In this document: positions 1 to 12,060 of the stretch, one piece after another
Layout: each line of letters begins with the position of its first letter
Numbering within the stretch: position 1 is the stretch's first letter
Source: Lepus europaeus
Taxonomy: Eukaryota > Chordata > Mammalia > Lagomorpha > Leporidae
Assembly (NCBI RefSeq): GCF_033115175.1
Contig: NC_084850.1
Coordinates: 105,445,939-105,509,938, forward strand
DNA: 64,000 bases
Direction: 5' to 3'
Made by a program: the position numbers and the translations under genes
Notes under the pieces: generated by a model
The model's database searches: none
Told to the model about the DNA's origin: nothing
Seen by the model: the letters and a program-made list of their open reading frames with translations, nothing else

Positions 1-910
1 CCCTCTCCCCTTTCTATCACATCATGATTTGATTCATTTTCAATTCTCTTTGTATACAAAAGATCAGTTTAGTATATATTAGGTAACGGTTTCAACAGTT
101 TGCCCCCCATATAGTAACACAAAGTGAAAAGAAAAGAAAAAAAAATACTGTTGGAGTACTAGTTATAGCATTAAATAAGGGTGTACAGCACATTAAAGAC
201 AGAGATCCTACATAATATATATATTTTTTTAAATTAATTAATTTTCTATGCCATTTCCAATTTAACACCAGGTTTTTTTTTTCATTTCCAATTATCTTTA
301 TATACAGAAGATCGATTCAGTATGTAATTAGTAAAGATCTCATCAGTTTGTACCCACGCAGAAACACAAAGTGTAAAAATACTGTTTCAGTACTAGTTAT
401 AGCATCACTGCACATTAGACAATACATTAAGGACAGATCCCACAGGGGATGTAAGTACACAGTGACTCCTGTTGCTGACTTAACAATTTGACACTCCTGT
501 TCATGGTGTCAGTAATCTCCCTAGGCTCTAGTCATGAGTTGCCAGGGCTATGGAAGCCTTTAGAGTTCGCTGACTTTGATATTGTTCCGATAGGGTCACA
601 GTCAAAGTGGAAGTTCTCTCCTCCCTTCAGAGAAAGGTACCTCCTTCTTTGATGGCCCCGTTGTTTCCACTGGGATCTCACTAACAGAGATCTTTCATTT
701 AGGTCTTCTTCTTTTTTTCTTTTCCATGGTATCTTGGCTTTCCATGCCTACAATACTTTCATGGGCTCTTCAGCCAGATCCGAATGCCTTAAGGGCTGAT
801 TCTGAGGCCGGAGTGTTGTTTAGGACATCTGCCATTCTATGAGTCTGCTGTGTATCCCACTTCCCATGTTGGATCTTTCTCTCCTTTTTTGATTTATCCA
901 TTTTTAAATC
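1..910 (-). mobile_element. Lagomorph L1 3' UTR, antisense, cut by the window edge
   Basis: Reverse complement of the L1 3' UTR also seen at 5.85-6.4 kb and 52.05-52.6 kb. Recognisable parts are the polypyrimidine start (complement of the G-rich tract), the tatacaaaagatc and tatacagaagatc blocks, and the segment with agatctttcatttaggtc. The block occurs twice, near 40-215 and 285-440. The 3' end of the element lies left of position 1. Confidence 0.8.
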
Positions 911-918
911 AGCTTCTG

Positions 919-1277
919 GGGCCAGCACCGTGGCTCACTTAGTTAATCCTCCGCCTGCAGCGCCGGCATCCCATAAGGGTGCCGGGTTCTAGTCCCGGTT
1001 GCTCCTCTTCCAGTCCAGCTCTCTGCTGTGGCCCAGGAGGGCAGTGGAGGATGGCCCCAGTGCTTGGGCCCTGCACCCACATGGGAGACCAGGAGGAAGC
1101 ACCTGGCTCCTGGCTTCGGATTGGTGCAGCAAGCCGGCCATAGTGGCCATTTGGGGGGTGAACCAACGGAAGGAAGACCTTTCTCTCTGTCTCTCTCTCT
1201 TTCTCTCTCTCTCACTGTCTAACTCTATCTGTCAAATAAATTTTTTTAAAAAATGGAAAAAAATAAAAATAAATCAT
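919..1277 (+). mobile_element. C-type SINE, full length
   Basis: Lagomorph tRNA-derived SINE with a tRNA-like head including a B-box-like ggttctagtccc, a body, a CT microsatellite near 1190-1215 and an A-rich tail. A target-site duplication agcttctgg occurs at 911-919 and 1278-1286. It inserted beside the antisense L1. Confidence 0.9.
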
Positions 1278-1939
1278 AGCTTCTGGATAGTATATTATGC
1301 ATTGAAAAGACTTTCCTATTCCAGAACACTTTTTTTTTCTGTAAGATCATCCATTTTCTCATTACTTTTTAAAAAAAGTATTTAAAAGCAAGATTTATTT
1401 AAGTCAGAGACCTCCAGCCAGAGTGGCCTGTAGGGGGCCTCCAAGAAAGGCAGAACCCAAGGGGCTGGTGGTAGTGGAGTTTTTACACACAATTTTGGGG
1501 AAGAAAAAAACTTACCAGCTTGACATTCAGTTACAAGGAGGGTACAAAACCCATCAAAAGACCTGATTTGCAATCTTTTACCCTGTCTGGCTTGCTCAGG
1601 ATAAAACAAAAGAGCCATCGGAAGGGTGGGATACCTAATTTGCTTTACAGTAAACTGTCCCATTACTTTTATGGTCTCATCTATTATATGTAAATCTTTG
1701 ATCTTTCTGAAATATACTTGATGTAAGAAGTAATGTAGGAGTCCAACTTCATTTCTTCCTGCACCAGTGCCATTTGGCTGAATAAACCCTTTGCCCCAGT
1801 TTAAAAAGCCCATTTACATATGTATTCTAAATTCCTTATGTATTTGGTTCTATTTCTTTTTTTTTTCTGGTTTGATAATTTTCCTTGTTTTTTATTTGTA
1901 TAAAGGGAACAGATTTCATGTATTTCATATATACAGTTT

Positions 1940-2272
1940 TTTTTAAAAAAGATTTATTTATTTGAAAGTCAGAGTTACACAGAGAAGAAGAGGAAGAAGA
2001 GAGGTCTTCCATCCGATGGTTCACTCTGCAAGTGGCTGCAACGGCCAGAGCTGCGCTGATCCAAAGCCAGGAGCCAGGAGCCAGGAGCTTCCTCCCTCTG
2101 GGTCTCCCACGCGGGTGCAAGGGCCCAAGGACTTGGGCCATCTTCCACTGCTTTCCCAGGCCATAGCAGAGAGCTGGATTGAAACTGGAGCAGCCGGGAG
2201 TTGATTTGGCACCCTTATGGGATGCCGGCACTGCAGGCGGCCACTTAACCTGCTACGCCACAGCACTGGCCC
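1940..2272 (-). mobile_element. C-type SINE, antisense, older copy
   Basis: Starts with the complement of the tail (aaaaaagatttatttatttgaaagtcagag) and ends at the head complement cagcactggcccc. The microsatellite is reduced to a GAA-rich run. Confidence 0.88.
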
Positions 2273-2565
2273 CATTTTCTTTTAATTTTTACAGTGACAT
2301 ATTTTCACTATACTTTATCATCACAAGCTTAGCTCCCCACTAAATAAAGAATTCAATAAGTAGTAAGTAGAGAGATCAGTATTCCTCAGGGTTCTATTTC
2401 TGAATTTCATTTTGCTTTTTTTTGTGTGTTCAACTATTCCTGTGCTTGTGTCAAACTATTTCACTTTTGTAAAAACAAAGACAAAGAGAAGGAAGAGAGG
2501 CAAGGGGAAGAAATTAGGCATTTTCCTATACTTTTGTTTGTATAGTTTTGAATTTAAAACAATAC

Positions 2566-2890
2566 TGGGGCCCACACCGTGGCTCACTTGGCTAATCCTC
2601 CGCCTGTGGCGCTGGCATCCAATATGGGCACCGATTCTAGTCCCGGCTGCTCCTCTTCCAGTCCAGCTTTCTGCTGTGGCCTGGGAAGGCAGTGGAAGAT
2701 GACCCAAGTCCTTGGACCCTGCACCCGCATGGGAGACCAGGAAGAAGCACCTAGCTCCTGGCTTCAGATCGGTGCAGCACCGGCCATAGCGGCCATTTGG
2801 GGAGTGAACCAACGGAAGGAAGACCTTTCTCTCTGTTTCTCTCTCTCTCACTGTCTATGACTCTACCTGTCAAATAAATAAAAAAAATAC
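2566..2890 (+). mobile_element. C-type SINE, full length
   Basis: Head ggggcccacaccgtggctc, tail gtcaaataaataaaaaaa. A younger type, close to the 0.9 kb copy. Confidence 0.9.
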
Positions 2891-3770
2891 TAAAAGTCAC
2901 TTTTAAAAAATCACTGTCCTAGCTCTTAAATCATCTTTAAGATCCCTTTAAGCATACTATTCTGCAAAAATCAGGCTTGAAAGAATTATGAGTTCATATT
3001 TAAATTGACTAATTATAACTGTTGGCTTACTTCCAATTCTCTCCCCACCCCAAAACTAAATTTCTTAAGAGCTACTGTTTATTGAGCACTTATATATTAT
3101 GTTTCAGTTATTGGGTGGGCAACTGTATACACTTTCTTGTGAGAGGTTTCAAACTTGAGAACCATCTGAAGGTTTGTGAAAACAGATTGCCACCTCTCCT
3201 ATTTCCGAGTCAGGAGGTCTGGGGCAAGACCTGTGAACTAGCATTTCTAAGAAGGTTTCCCCACATCAGGATGCCGCTGCTGCTGTTGTGGGAGCCACAC
3301 TGTTTGAAATCATTAATAAGAAAATCCTGCAAGACTGCGGATCCAACTAAAACTCAGAGAGCTTGAGTAAGCTTCTCAAGATCTCACAATGTGAAAGAGG
3401 CAGGAGCAGAATTCAAAGTTTTTCCTGTTCCCCTCGCTTTCCACTGTGCCTATCACCTTGTACCTGGGCAAGGGGGCAAAGTGGGGTGAGCAAGGGCTGT
3501 GTCTTCAATGTCCCTGAATCTCCAGTGCTTAGTAAATGGATGGACACTTAAGAAGTACACAATCTGTTTTCTCGAACGAATGAGCAAATTGTTGTGTGTC
3601 CCCAGTGATTCAAGCACTGTGTCACTGTAGCTGCTTCAAGATTTATCAGCAGTCTTACACGATTCGTACTTGTGACCTCATAGATTTAAGACCTCATTGA
3701 AGACAGGTTCCTCTTTCACTTTATCTTTCCTTTCTTCTTCATATTTACCTCTCTTTTTGTTTGCCCATAG
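2891..3770. other. MAOB intron 10 sequence, no gene
   Basis: Non-repetitive-looking intron with a possible degraded MIR near 3315-3420 (actcagagagcttgagtaag...). It ends in the polypyrimidine tract of the exon 11 acceptor. Confidence 0.5.
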
Positions 3771-3828
3771 GCTGAAGAAACTGTGTGAGCTCTATGCAAA
3801 AGTGCTGGGCTCCCAAGAAGCTCTGCAG
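3771..3828 (+). CDS. MAOB: MAOB exon 11
   Basis: A 58-bp exon between acceptor gcccatag and donor gtaagg. After one split-codon base it reads LKKLCELYAKVLGSQEALQ, corresponding to about residues 361-379. This is the conserved helix before the covalent flavin segment. It enters in phase 2 (completing an Arg codon) and leaves in phase 0, exactly as MAOA exon 11 does on the other strand. Confidence 0.95.
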
Positions 3829-5564
3829 GTAAGGCTGCTTCTCAACCCCTTCCTAGAGGAGACAGATCTTGCTTCATCCTCGAGGGGCTTGTGGGAATTG
3901 GTTCGTGCAAGTCAGTTTCTGGAGCTCTTGTTTCTTCTCGTGATACATTCACAGAGGGGTCTGCACAAGGCTGATCCGTCTCTTAGTGCGTCGAGAGAGT
4001 GAGGGCCCTGACTGCGCTGGTGGCCTGGTGGCGGGTCAGTGATCCTGCGACATGCTGTGCTTTAGGTGGTGTCACTTGTCCCTGAATTCAGAGCTCTACC
4101 TGAAGCAGGACTTGGGGCCAGTCTGCTCCCTTCTCTGTCAGGGAGTCAGAAGGCTAGCTTGTGCTAAAGCCACCCAAGGGAAATCCCAGATCTTGGCAGC
4201 CAGGATGGAGATGAAAGGAGCTGTGTTTTTCTCAGATGATCTTATAAAAAGACCAGGGTCCCATTAATTTGCATAAACTAACACTCCCCCCACCCCCTCA
4301 CCCCTCACCCCCAGTCTTCTAGTCAAAATAGGATGACCTGGCCCCTTCCTGTGGGTCCTTGTTTTACCCTTGAACATTAAGGATGGAAGGAGAGCAGGCT
4401 GATAGGCTAGGTCCTGTCTGCTGAGTTTCCTAGATGTGTGGTGAAGCCGCCGGAGGAAATAATGATCTTCCGATTAATCAAGTGAGCTCCAAGGTGATTA
4501 AAGGCAAGGTGGGGCGGAGCAAGGTAGGGAGACAGGGTAGTAGGCAGGCTAACCAGCACAAACTAACTGGTAACCATAATCATCTCCCTCACCAATATTT
4601 AAAATGAGGAATTGCTGTTTTTGTTTTAACATGGATTATATCACCTTTGAAAAGTGATTATTAAATCTAGCTGTCCATGAAGCATTTGAAGTCAGCAGGG
4701 ACTAATGTATAATGAGCAGTTAAAAATGTGAGAAAAATCAAAAAGGAGGCTAAATATGTTTACGTTGTTAAGCCTCTGAACTCCAAATCTCTGCAGTATA
4801 TCCCATGATTTAGTTGATCAGCTACGTGGCGTGGTCCTAGGACTCTACCCCTGAACCTTGCTTATTTGTGGAGTGGCCGGCATCCTCCTGGTCGAGTTGG
4901 TATGCCTTTGAACCTGTTGTTTTGGTTCATTATTTTAAAGCAAGATCTCTGTCCCCTTACCCTGGCCCCATTGCAGACCTTGAGTCCTTGCGGTAGGTGA
5001 AACATATGCTCTTGAGGTGTGGGGGAGTTCTTTCTTAGCAAATGAATAACAGCAGTTAATTGATCAGTTTGCAGAGAAACATAATATTAATGAGGAAGGT
5101 GCTTTGTTTCTTTTCTTTTTTTTTTTTTTTTTTTTGCTTCCATACTGTTAAGCAAGTTTTAATTCAGTCATTGCCTCCAGACTCAAGGGTAATATAATGA
5201 GTGAAGTAGCAAAACCAAAAATATATGCACACTAAAAAATCATTTACCATCTGATAAAACATTAGTTTTTCTTTATAAAACTGCTGTTCCAGATGTTTCA
5301 CTTTGGTTGATAGTCAGACATTTATGAAGTTACCTTCTGAGACAGACACTCACAGGTAATTTCAGTTTGTAATTGAAGTTCATCTAACACCATGTGAGGT
5401 CCTTGTTTGGGGAACCTCACTTGGAGAGGAAAGCGGTTATTCTCATATTTACGCAAAAGTTGATCATTTTTCATTTTGGAAAGTCTCTTTTTCTAAGAAG
5501 AATGTGGACGATTCTTCCCTGATGATAATGCAGTGTTGGTTCTGTCCTTGTTTGCTGTTGGCCT
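3829..5564. other. MAOB intron 11, unique part
   Basis: I see no repeat of known family here except a poly-T run at 5117-5136 and a C-rich run at 4287-4312 (accccctcacccc). No coding exon is supported. Confidence 0.5.
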
Positions 5565-5581
5565 AGAAAGTGCCATTTGCT

Positions 5582-6406
5582 CAGTTAGTTGTCACCGATC
5601 AGGGAAAACAAATGATATTTGTCTCTTTGGGACTGGCTTAGTTCACTCAGCATGATGTTTTCCAGATCCCTCCATCTTGTTTCAAATGACTGGGTTTCAT
5701 TGTTCCTTACTGCTGTATAGTATTCTATGGAGTACATGTCCCATAATTTCTTTATCCAGTCTACTGTTGATGGGCATTTGGGTTGGTTCCAGGTCTTAGC
5801 TATTGTGAATTGAGCTGCAATAAACATTAATGGGGAAACCTGCTGAAATGAAATGGACACTATAAGAAACAATGACCTGATCAGCTTAGGTCCTGACTCT
5901 AGATATAGAATGTAATACTTTATCCTTATACTTTGCGTTTCTGTGTGGGCACAAACTGATGAGCTCTATACTAATGATATACTGAAGTGATCTTCTGTAT
6001 ATAAAGAGAATTGGAAATGAAAAAAAAAAAAAACAACCTGGAATTGAAGGGGAAATGGCATAGAAAGTTAATTAATTTGGAAAAAAAAATCATGTGGGTT
6101 CTCTGTCTTTAATGTGCTGTACATTGTTATTTGATGCTATAATTAGTAATCCAATGGTAGTTTTTTTTCACTTTGTATTGCTATATGGGCAAAATGTTGA
6201 AAACTTTACCTAATATATACTAAGCTGATCTTCTGTGTACAAAGAGAATTGAAAATGAATCCTTACATGAATGGAAGGGGAGAGGGAGCGGGAGAGGGGA
6301 GGGTTGCGGGCGGGAGGGAAGTTACGGGAGGGGGGAAGCCATCGTAACCCATAAGCTGTACTTTGGAAATTTATATTCATTAAATAAAAGTTAAAAAAAA
6401 AAAAAA
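5582..6406 (+). mobile_element. L1 insertion with 5' inversion (twin priming)
   Basis: A 17-bp target-site duplication agaaagtgccatttgct flanks it at 5565-5581 and 6407-6423. From about 5842 down to 5582 the - strand reads the end of L1 ORF2 (TIAKTWNQPKCPSTVDWIKK, then YYTAVRNNE). From about 5846 to 6406 the + strand is the L1 3' UTR, with the G-rich purine tract at 6276-6340, AATAAA-like taaataaaag and poly(A). The two parts lie in opposite orientations within one insertion. Confidence 0.9.
6276..6340 (+). repeat. L1 G-rich polypurine tract
   Basis: Runs of three or more G separated by short A/G spacers inside the L1 3' UTR. Conserved in L1 elements and able in principle to form G-quadruplexes. 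Confidence 0.7.
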
Positions 6407-6904
6407 AGAAAGTGCCATTTGCTTTGCTCTTGCTTTGGTGTCTATTGAGTGCAAGAGAGACATTTGTGGAAGCTAGGAAAGATGAAAAATAAAGTGCAGC
6501 CTTCCTTCTGATTGGCTGGGAAAGCCAAAGAAGGGTGGTTCAGGAGGTAGCTGTAGCCATCAGATATTAGGCTAAGGGTGAAGAGTGCCTGGTTTGTAGG
6601 CTGCATAAGGCCCATAAAATCATTTGGTCTGGCCCTGCCAAGGCAACCACAGGTGGGACTCGAGAAATTCAATCAATCTATAGAAGGCTGATTTTTAAGT
6701 TGATAATTTTGTATGGCCTGTAGGTGATGTTATAAAAATCCAAATGACCCTTGGCAGAAAACAGGTTCCCCAACTCTGTTGGTGGTACAGCCCCAAGAGA
6801 CACTACAGAAGACCTGGAGCCACTTAGCCTAACAGGCAGGGCCTCATACTTTATAAGTAGGTTGCTTTGCAAATGATTATGCAAAGTCAGCTCTATGATT
6901 TCAG

Positions 6905-7215
6905 ATTTTTAAAAAGACATATTAATTTATTCGAAAGGCAGAGTTACAGAAAGAGAAAAGGAGAGAGAAAGAGAGAGAGAGAGAAAGAGATCGTCCATCC
7001 ACTAGTTTACTCCCCAATTTGACTGCAACAGCCAGGGCTGAGCCAGGCTGAAACCAGGAGCTTGTTTCAGGTCTCCCATATGGGTGGCAGGGGCCCAAGC
7101 ATTTGGGTCATCTGCTGCTGCTTTCCCAGGTGCAGATAAGAATCAAATTGCTGCCCATATGGCGTGCCAGTATCCAGGCAGCAGTTTAACACACTATACC
7201 ACAATGCTGGCCCTG
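6905..7215 (-). mobile_element. C-type SINE, antisense, older
   Basis: Tail complement at 6905-6945, GA microsatellite at 6950-6990, head complement taccacaatgctggcc at the right end. Confidence 0.85.
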
Positions 7216-7329
7216 CAAATTTTTTTTAAACAAAACATTTTTCAAAATCTGTTTTAAAGCATCCATTTTTATCTTAAAATTTGCTGTTGATTTTATTGTT
7301 TCAAAGTAGTGCTTAATGATAAAACTTTC

Positions 7330-7661
7330 TTTTCTTTTTTTTTTTGACAAGCAGAGTGGATAGTGAGAGAGAGACAGAGAGAAAGGTCTTTCTTTTTGCC
7401 GTTGGTTCACCCTCCAATGGCTGCTGTGGCCAGCGCACCACGCTGATCCGAAGCCAGGAGCCAGGTGCTTCTCCTGGTCTCCCATGCGGGTGCAGGGCCC
7501 AAGGACTTGGGCCATCCTCCACTGCCTTCCCGGGCCACAGCAGAAAGCTGGACTGGAAGAGGAGCAACCGGGATAGAATCTGGCGCCCCAACCGGGACTA
7601 GAACCCGGCGTGCCGGCGCCTCAAGGCAGAGGATTAGCCTGTTAAGCCACGGCGCCGGCCA
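7330..7661 (-). mobile_element. C-type SINE, antisense, young
   Basis: Poly-T start at 7335-7345, head complement ccacggcgccggcc at the right end. Target-site duplication aaactttc at about 7322-7329 and 7661-7669. Carries the extra gttctagtcccggttggggcgcc segment of the young subfamily. Confidence 0.88.
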
Positions 7662-7940
7662 AACTTTCATTCAGTGACTTTAAGCATTCGAGCTTTGCAA
7701 AATTTCAGCTCTAGTTTTGCAAGTTTGTGGCCAAAATATACTTTTCAGAACAATAGTTGTTTACAAGTATCACCACCAACATAAGTGTCCACATGTCACA
7801 AAACATTAGTTTATCTGTTCAGTTTCCCTTAACAAAGCTCTTCTCCACCAGAACCGTGAATCTCATCATCCTTTTCAATTTTACAGCTGTGTTTTTCTGC
7901 TTTTTTTCCTGCTCAATCATTCTAATAAGTATAAATCATT

Positions 7941-8263
7941 TTTTAAAAAGATTATTTATTTATTTGAAAGGCAGAGTCAAGAGGGAGGGAGGGAGGGAGG
8001 GAGAGAGAGAGAGAGAGGTCTTCCACCCACCGCTTTACTCCCCAAATGGCCACAAGAGCTAAGGCTGAGGCAGGCCGAAGCTAGGTACCTAGAACTCTAT
8101 TTGGGTCTCCCATGTTTGTACTTGTGTCATTTGTCAATGCTTTCCCAGGCACATTAGCAGGGAGCTGGATTGGAAGTGAAGCAGCTGGGACTCGAACCAG
8201 TGCTCATATGGGATGCCAGTGTTGCAGGTGGTAGCTTAACCCCTGTGCCACAATGCTGGCCCT
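7941..8263 (-). mobile_element. C-type SINE, antisense, older
   Basis: Tail complement aaagattatttatttatttg, a GGGA-rich microsatellite at 7983-8003, and head complement gccacaatgctggcc. Confidence 0.85.
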
Positions 8264-8291
8264 GATATAAATTCTTTTTAAAACTCTTTGT

Positions 8292-8653
8292 AGGGGGCCA
8301 GCGCCAAGCCTCAATAGGCTAATCCTCCGCCTGTGGCGCCGGCACACCGGGTTCTAGTCTCGGTCGGGGCGTTGGATTCTGTCCCAGTCGCTCCTCTTCC
8401 AGGCCAGCTCTCTGCTATGGCCCGGGAAGGCAGTGGAGGATGGCCCAAGTGCTTGGGCCCTGCACCCACATGGGAGACCAGGAGAAGCACCTGGCTCCTG
8501 GCTTCAGATCAGTGCGGTGTGGCAGCTGCAGCACGCCAGCCGCAGTGGCCATTGGGGAGTGAACCAATGGAAAAGGAAGACCTTTCTCTCTGTCTCTCTC
8601 TCTCACTGTCCACTCTGCCTGTCAAAAAAAAAAAAAAAACAAAAACAAAAAAC
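8292..8653 (+). mobile_element. C-type SINE, first of a tandem pair
   Basis: Head gggggccagcgccaag, poly(A) 8625-8653. Flanked by aaaactctttgt at 8280-8291 and aaaactctttgtg at 8654-8666. Confidence 0.9.
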
Positions 8654-8666
8654 AAAACTCTTTGTG

Positions 8667-9011
8667 GGGGCCGGTGCTGTGGCATAGCAGGTGGGGCTGC
8701 CACCTATAGCACCGGCATCCCATATGGGCGCCGGTTCAAGTCCCGGCTGCTCCACTTCTGATCCAGCTCTCTGCTGTGGCCTGGGAGGGCAGTGGAGGAT
8801 GGCCCAAGTCCTTGGGCCCCTGCACCCATGTGGGAGACGTGAAGGAAGCTCCTGGCTCCTGGCTTCAGGTCGGCACAGCTCCAGCCATTGCAGCCATCTG
8901 GGGAGTGGCAGCGGATAGAAGACCTCTCTCTCTCTCCCTCTCTCTCTGCCTCTCCCTCTCTCTGTGTGTGTGTAACTGTGACTTTCAAGTAAAATAAATA
9001 AATCTTTTAAA
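8667..9011 (+). mobile_element. C-type SINE, second of a tandem pair
   Basis: Head gggccggtgctgtggc, CT/GT microsatellite 8930-8972. Flanked by the same site aaaactctttgtg at 8654-8666 and 9012-9024, so it landed on the duplicate made by its neighbour, or the reverse. Confidence 0.9.
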
Positions 9012-9224
9012 AAAACTCTTTGTGAAACCTTGCACCAAAAACTTCTTAATAGGTAAGACCAAGTTAAAAATGGAAAAAGAGAGTTGCAGTTTATGAATGG
9101 TGCAACAAACATCAATAAACCAAATAGGACATTTTCCAAAGTCTGAATTTTTTACAAGTTTATTACCAAGGATATTTACCTGCCCAAATACAGATCTTCA
9201 AAAACACCAGGATAATGAAACTGT

Positions 9225-9548
9225 AGTTGAGAAATACAGACAGCCCTTCATCTGTGGATCCAACCAACCACAGATCAAAAATAGTTTTAAAAAATAGCTG
9301 ATTCTATACTGAGCATGTACAGATATTTTTCTTGTCCTTCTTCACCAAACAAAACAATGTCAACTATTTACATAGCATTTATGGTGTATTAAATAATCTA
9401 GAGGTGATTTAAAGTATACAGGAAGATATGTGTAGGTTATATGCAAACTCTATGCCATTTTGTATGCGGGACTAGAGTATCCATGGATTTTGGTATCAGC
9501 CAAAGATCCTGGAACCAATCCCCCCACAGGCCCTGAGGGAAGACTACA
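9225..9548 (+). mobile_element. Tigger-type DNA transposon remnant (MER2-like)
   Basis: Blocks such as cagcccttcatctgtggatccaac, gagcatgtacagatattttt, tatttacatagcattta and ggaaccaatccccc form the non-coding MITE pattern I recall for MER2. A second copy lies at 34,238-34,548. It ends about 100 bp before MAOB exon 12. The family name is from memory. Confidence 0.65.
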
Positions 9549-9601
9549 TTGGTTAACCAGCATGAAGCCTAGGGGACTGTGTTTGACTTATTCTGGGCTA
9601 G

Positions 9602-10544
<943 letters not shown>

Positions 10545-10550
10545 GCTTTT

Positions 10551-10593
<43 letters not shown>

Positions 10594-10907
10594 AACCTTC
10601 CATCTGCTGATTCACTCCTGGAACAACTGCCACATTCGGCCAGTCCAAAGCCAGGAGCCAGGAGCCAGGAACTTCTTTCAGGTGTCCTTCGTGGATGCAG
10701 GTGCCCAAGCACATGGGCCATCATCTGCTGCTTTCCCAGGCACACTATTAGCCAGGGAGCTGGACTGGATTCAAACCAGCACCCAGATGAGATGCCAGTG
10801 CCTCTGGCGCCGCAGGTGGTAGGTTTACCCGTTATGCCACAGTGCTGGCCCCAGGCTGTAGGTATCTTAGCCAGCATCTTAACCACTAGGCTAAATACCT
10901 GCCCCTA
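10545..10907 (-). mobile_element. C-type SINE, antisense, with an older SINE end attached
   Basis: A (GA)16 run at 10556-10588, head complement gccacagtgctggcccc at 10852. The next 55 bp (cttaaccactaggctaaatacctgcccc) look like the head end of a second, older element. Confidence 0.8.
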
Positions 10908-11034
10908 AATGCATTCTTGACTTGGGATATGTTCAGCTTATTATTGGTTTGTGAGGGATCATCTGTGCTGAGTTCAGATCTCAGTGAAATGCAGCCCTTT
11001 TTAAGTGCATTATAAAAGCAAAATGAACTCTAGA

Positions 11035-11180
11035 CTTTGTGTGAAGGGACTTGGTTTCAGTCTTGATTCTACCGATAACAAACTTGGATACCCTAGAGAG
11101 GTCATTTCTTCTCTCTGAGCCTCAGTTCCATCAGCCAGTGGGTGAAGAGGCACAAGAAGACCTACAGTGGTCAATAAGCT
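11035..11180 (+). mobile_element. MIR fragment
   Basis: Contains the MIR-like core gattctaccgataacaaac and ctctctgagcctcagttcc. Strongly degraded. Confidence 0.6.
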
Positions 11181-11454
11181 GTATGTTAGTGAAAGTGAGA
11201 GTTATTTTTAATGTATTTATCAAGATATGATTCACATCACAGTTCACCCAAAGTGCACATTTCATTTGCTTTTAGCGTTCACAGCATTGTGCATCTGAGT
11301 ATGAGTCATTGATGTTTAGCTAAATTGCATTTGATGGTAATAACAAGGTATAAATTAATGGTATAACAGTAATTATTATGATAGTTATGGTGATACTAAA
11401 CCAAGCAATAATTTCATGCTGAGAGTTCAATATAAACAAAACAGGATATGTAAG

Positions 11455-11632
11455 AGCAGGCATTTGGCCTAGTGGTTAAAATGCCAGTTAGGACACCCTC
11501 GTCCTATGTCAGATTGCCTGGTTTGGTGCCTGGCTCTGGCTGCTGACTTTTCAAGGTCCCTTCTAATACAGACCCTGGGAGACTACAGTTCCCAGGTCCT
11601 GGCTTCAGTGCCCCAGCTGTTACAGGCGCGTG
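11455..11632 (+). mobile_element. Old C-type SINE, left part of an interrupted element
   Basis: Older subfamily with head gcaggcatttggcctagtgg and accctgggagactacag. It is interrupted by the young SINE that follows; its tail resumes at 12,019 (tgtcaaataaataaatac). Confidence 0.75.
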
Positions 11633-11648
11633 GAAAGTGAAACAGTGG

Positions 11649-11962
11649 GCTGGCGCCGCGGCTCACTTGGCTAATCCTCCGCCTGCGGTGCCGGCATCCC
11701 AGGTTCTAGTCCCGGTTAGGGCGTCAGATTCTGTCCCGGTTGCTCCTCTTCCAGTCCAGCTCTCCGCTGTGGCCCGGGAGGGCAATGGAGGATGGCCCAA
11801 GTGCTTGGGCCCTGCACCCACATGGGAGACCAGGAGGAAGCACCTGGCTCCTGGCTTCGGATTGGCACAGTGCACCGGCCGTAGCAGCCATTTGGGGGGT
11901 GAACCAACGGAAGGAAGACCTTTCTCTCGGTCTCTCTCTCACTGTCTAACTCTGCCTGTCCA

Positions 11963-12002
<40 letters not shown>
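11649..12002 (+). mobile_element. C-type SINE, young, nested
   Basis: A complete young element inserted in the old SINE, with a perfect 16-bp target-site duplication gaaagtgaaacagtgg at 11633-11648 and 12003-12018. The tail has become (GA)n at 11966-12000. Confidence 0.93.
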
Positions 12003-12004
<2 letters not shown>

Positions 12005-12018
12005 AAGTGAAACAGTGG

Positions 12019-12060
12019 ATAGGAACTAGCTTTTTCTGTCAAATAAATAAATACAAATAG
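12019..12060 (+). mobile_element. Old C-type SINE, right part of the interrupted element
   Basis: Tail portion ctgtcaaataaataaatac continuing the element that starts at 11,455. Confidence 0.6.

Noticed and set aside
919..1000. tRNA gene
   Set aside because: The tRNA-like head with a B-box-like motif belongs to the SINE; it is repeated about 45 times and lacks a cloverleaf.
5585..5872. 95-codon frame on the - strand resembling an enzyme fragment
   Set aside because: It is the inverted ORF2 end of the L1 insertion.
8603..9139. 178-codon open frame on the - strand
   Set aside because: It is the antisense of the tandem SINE pair; GER/RER runs come from the CT microsatellite.
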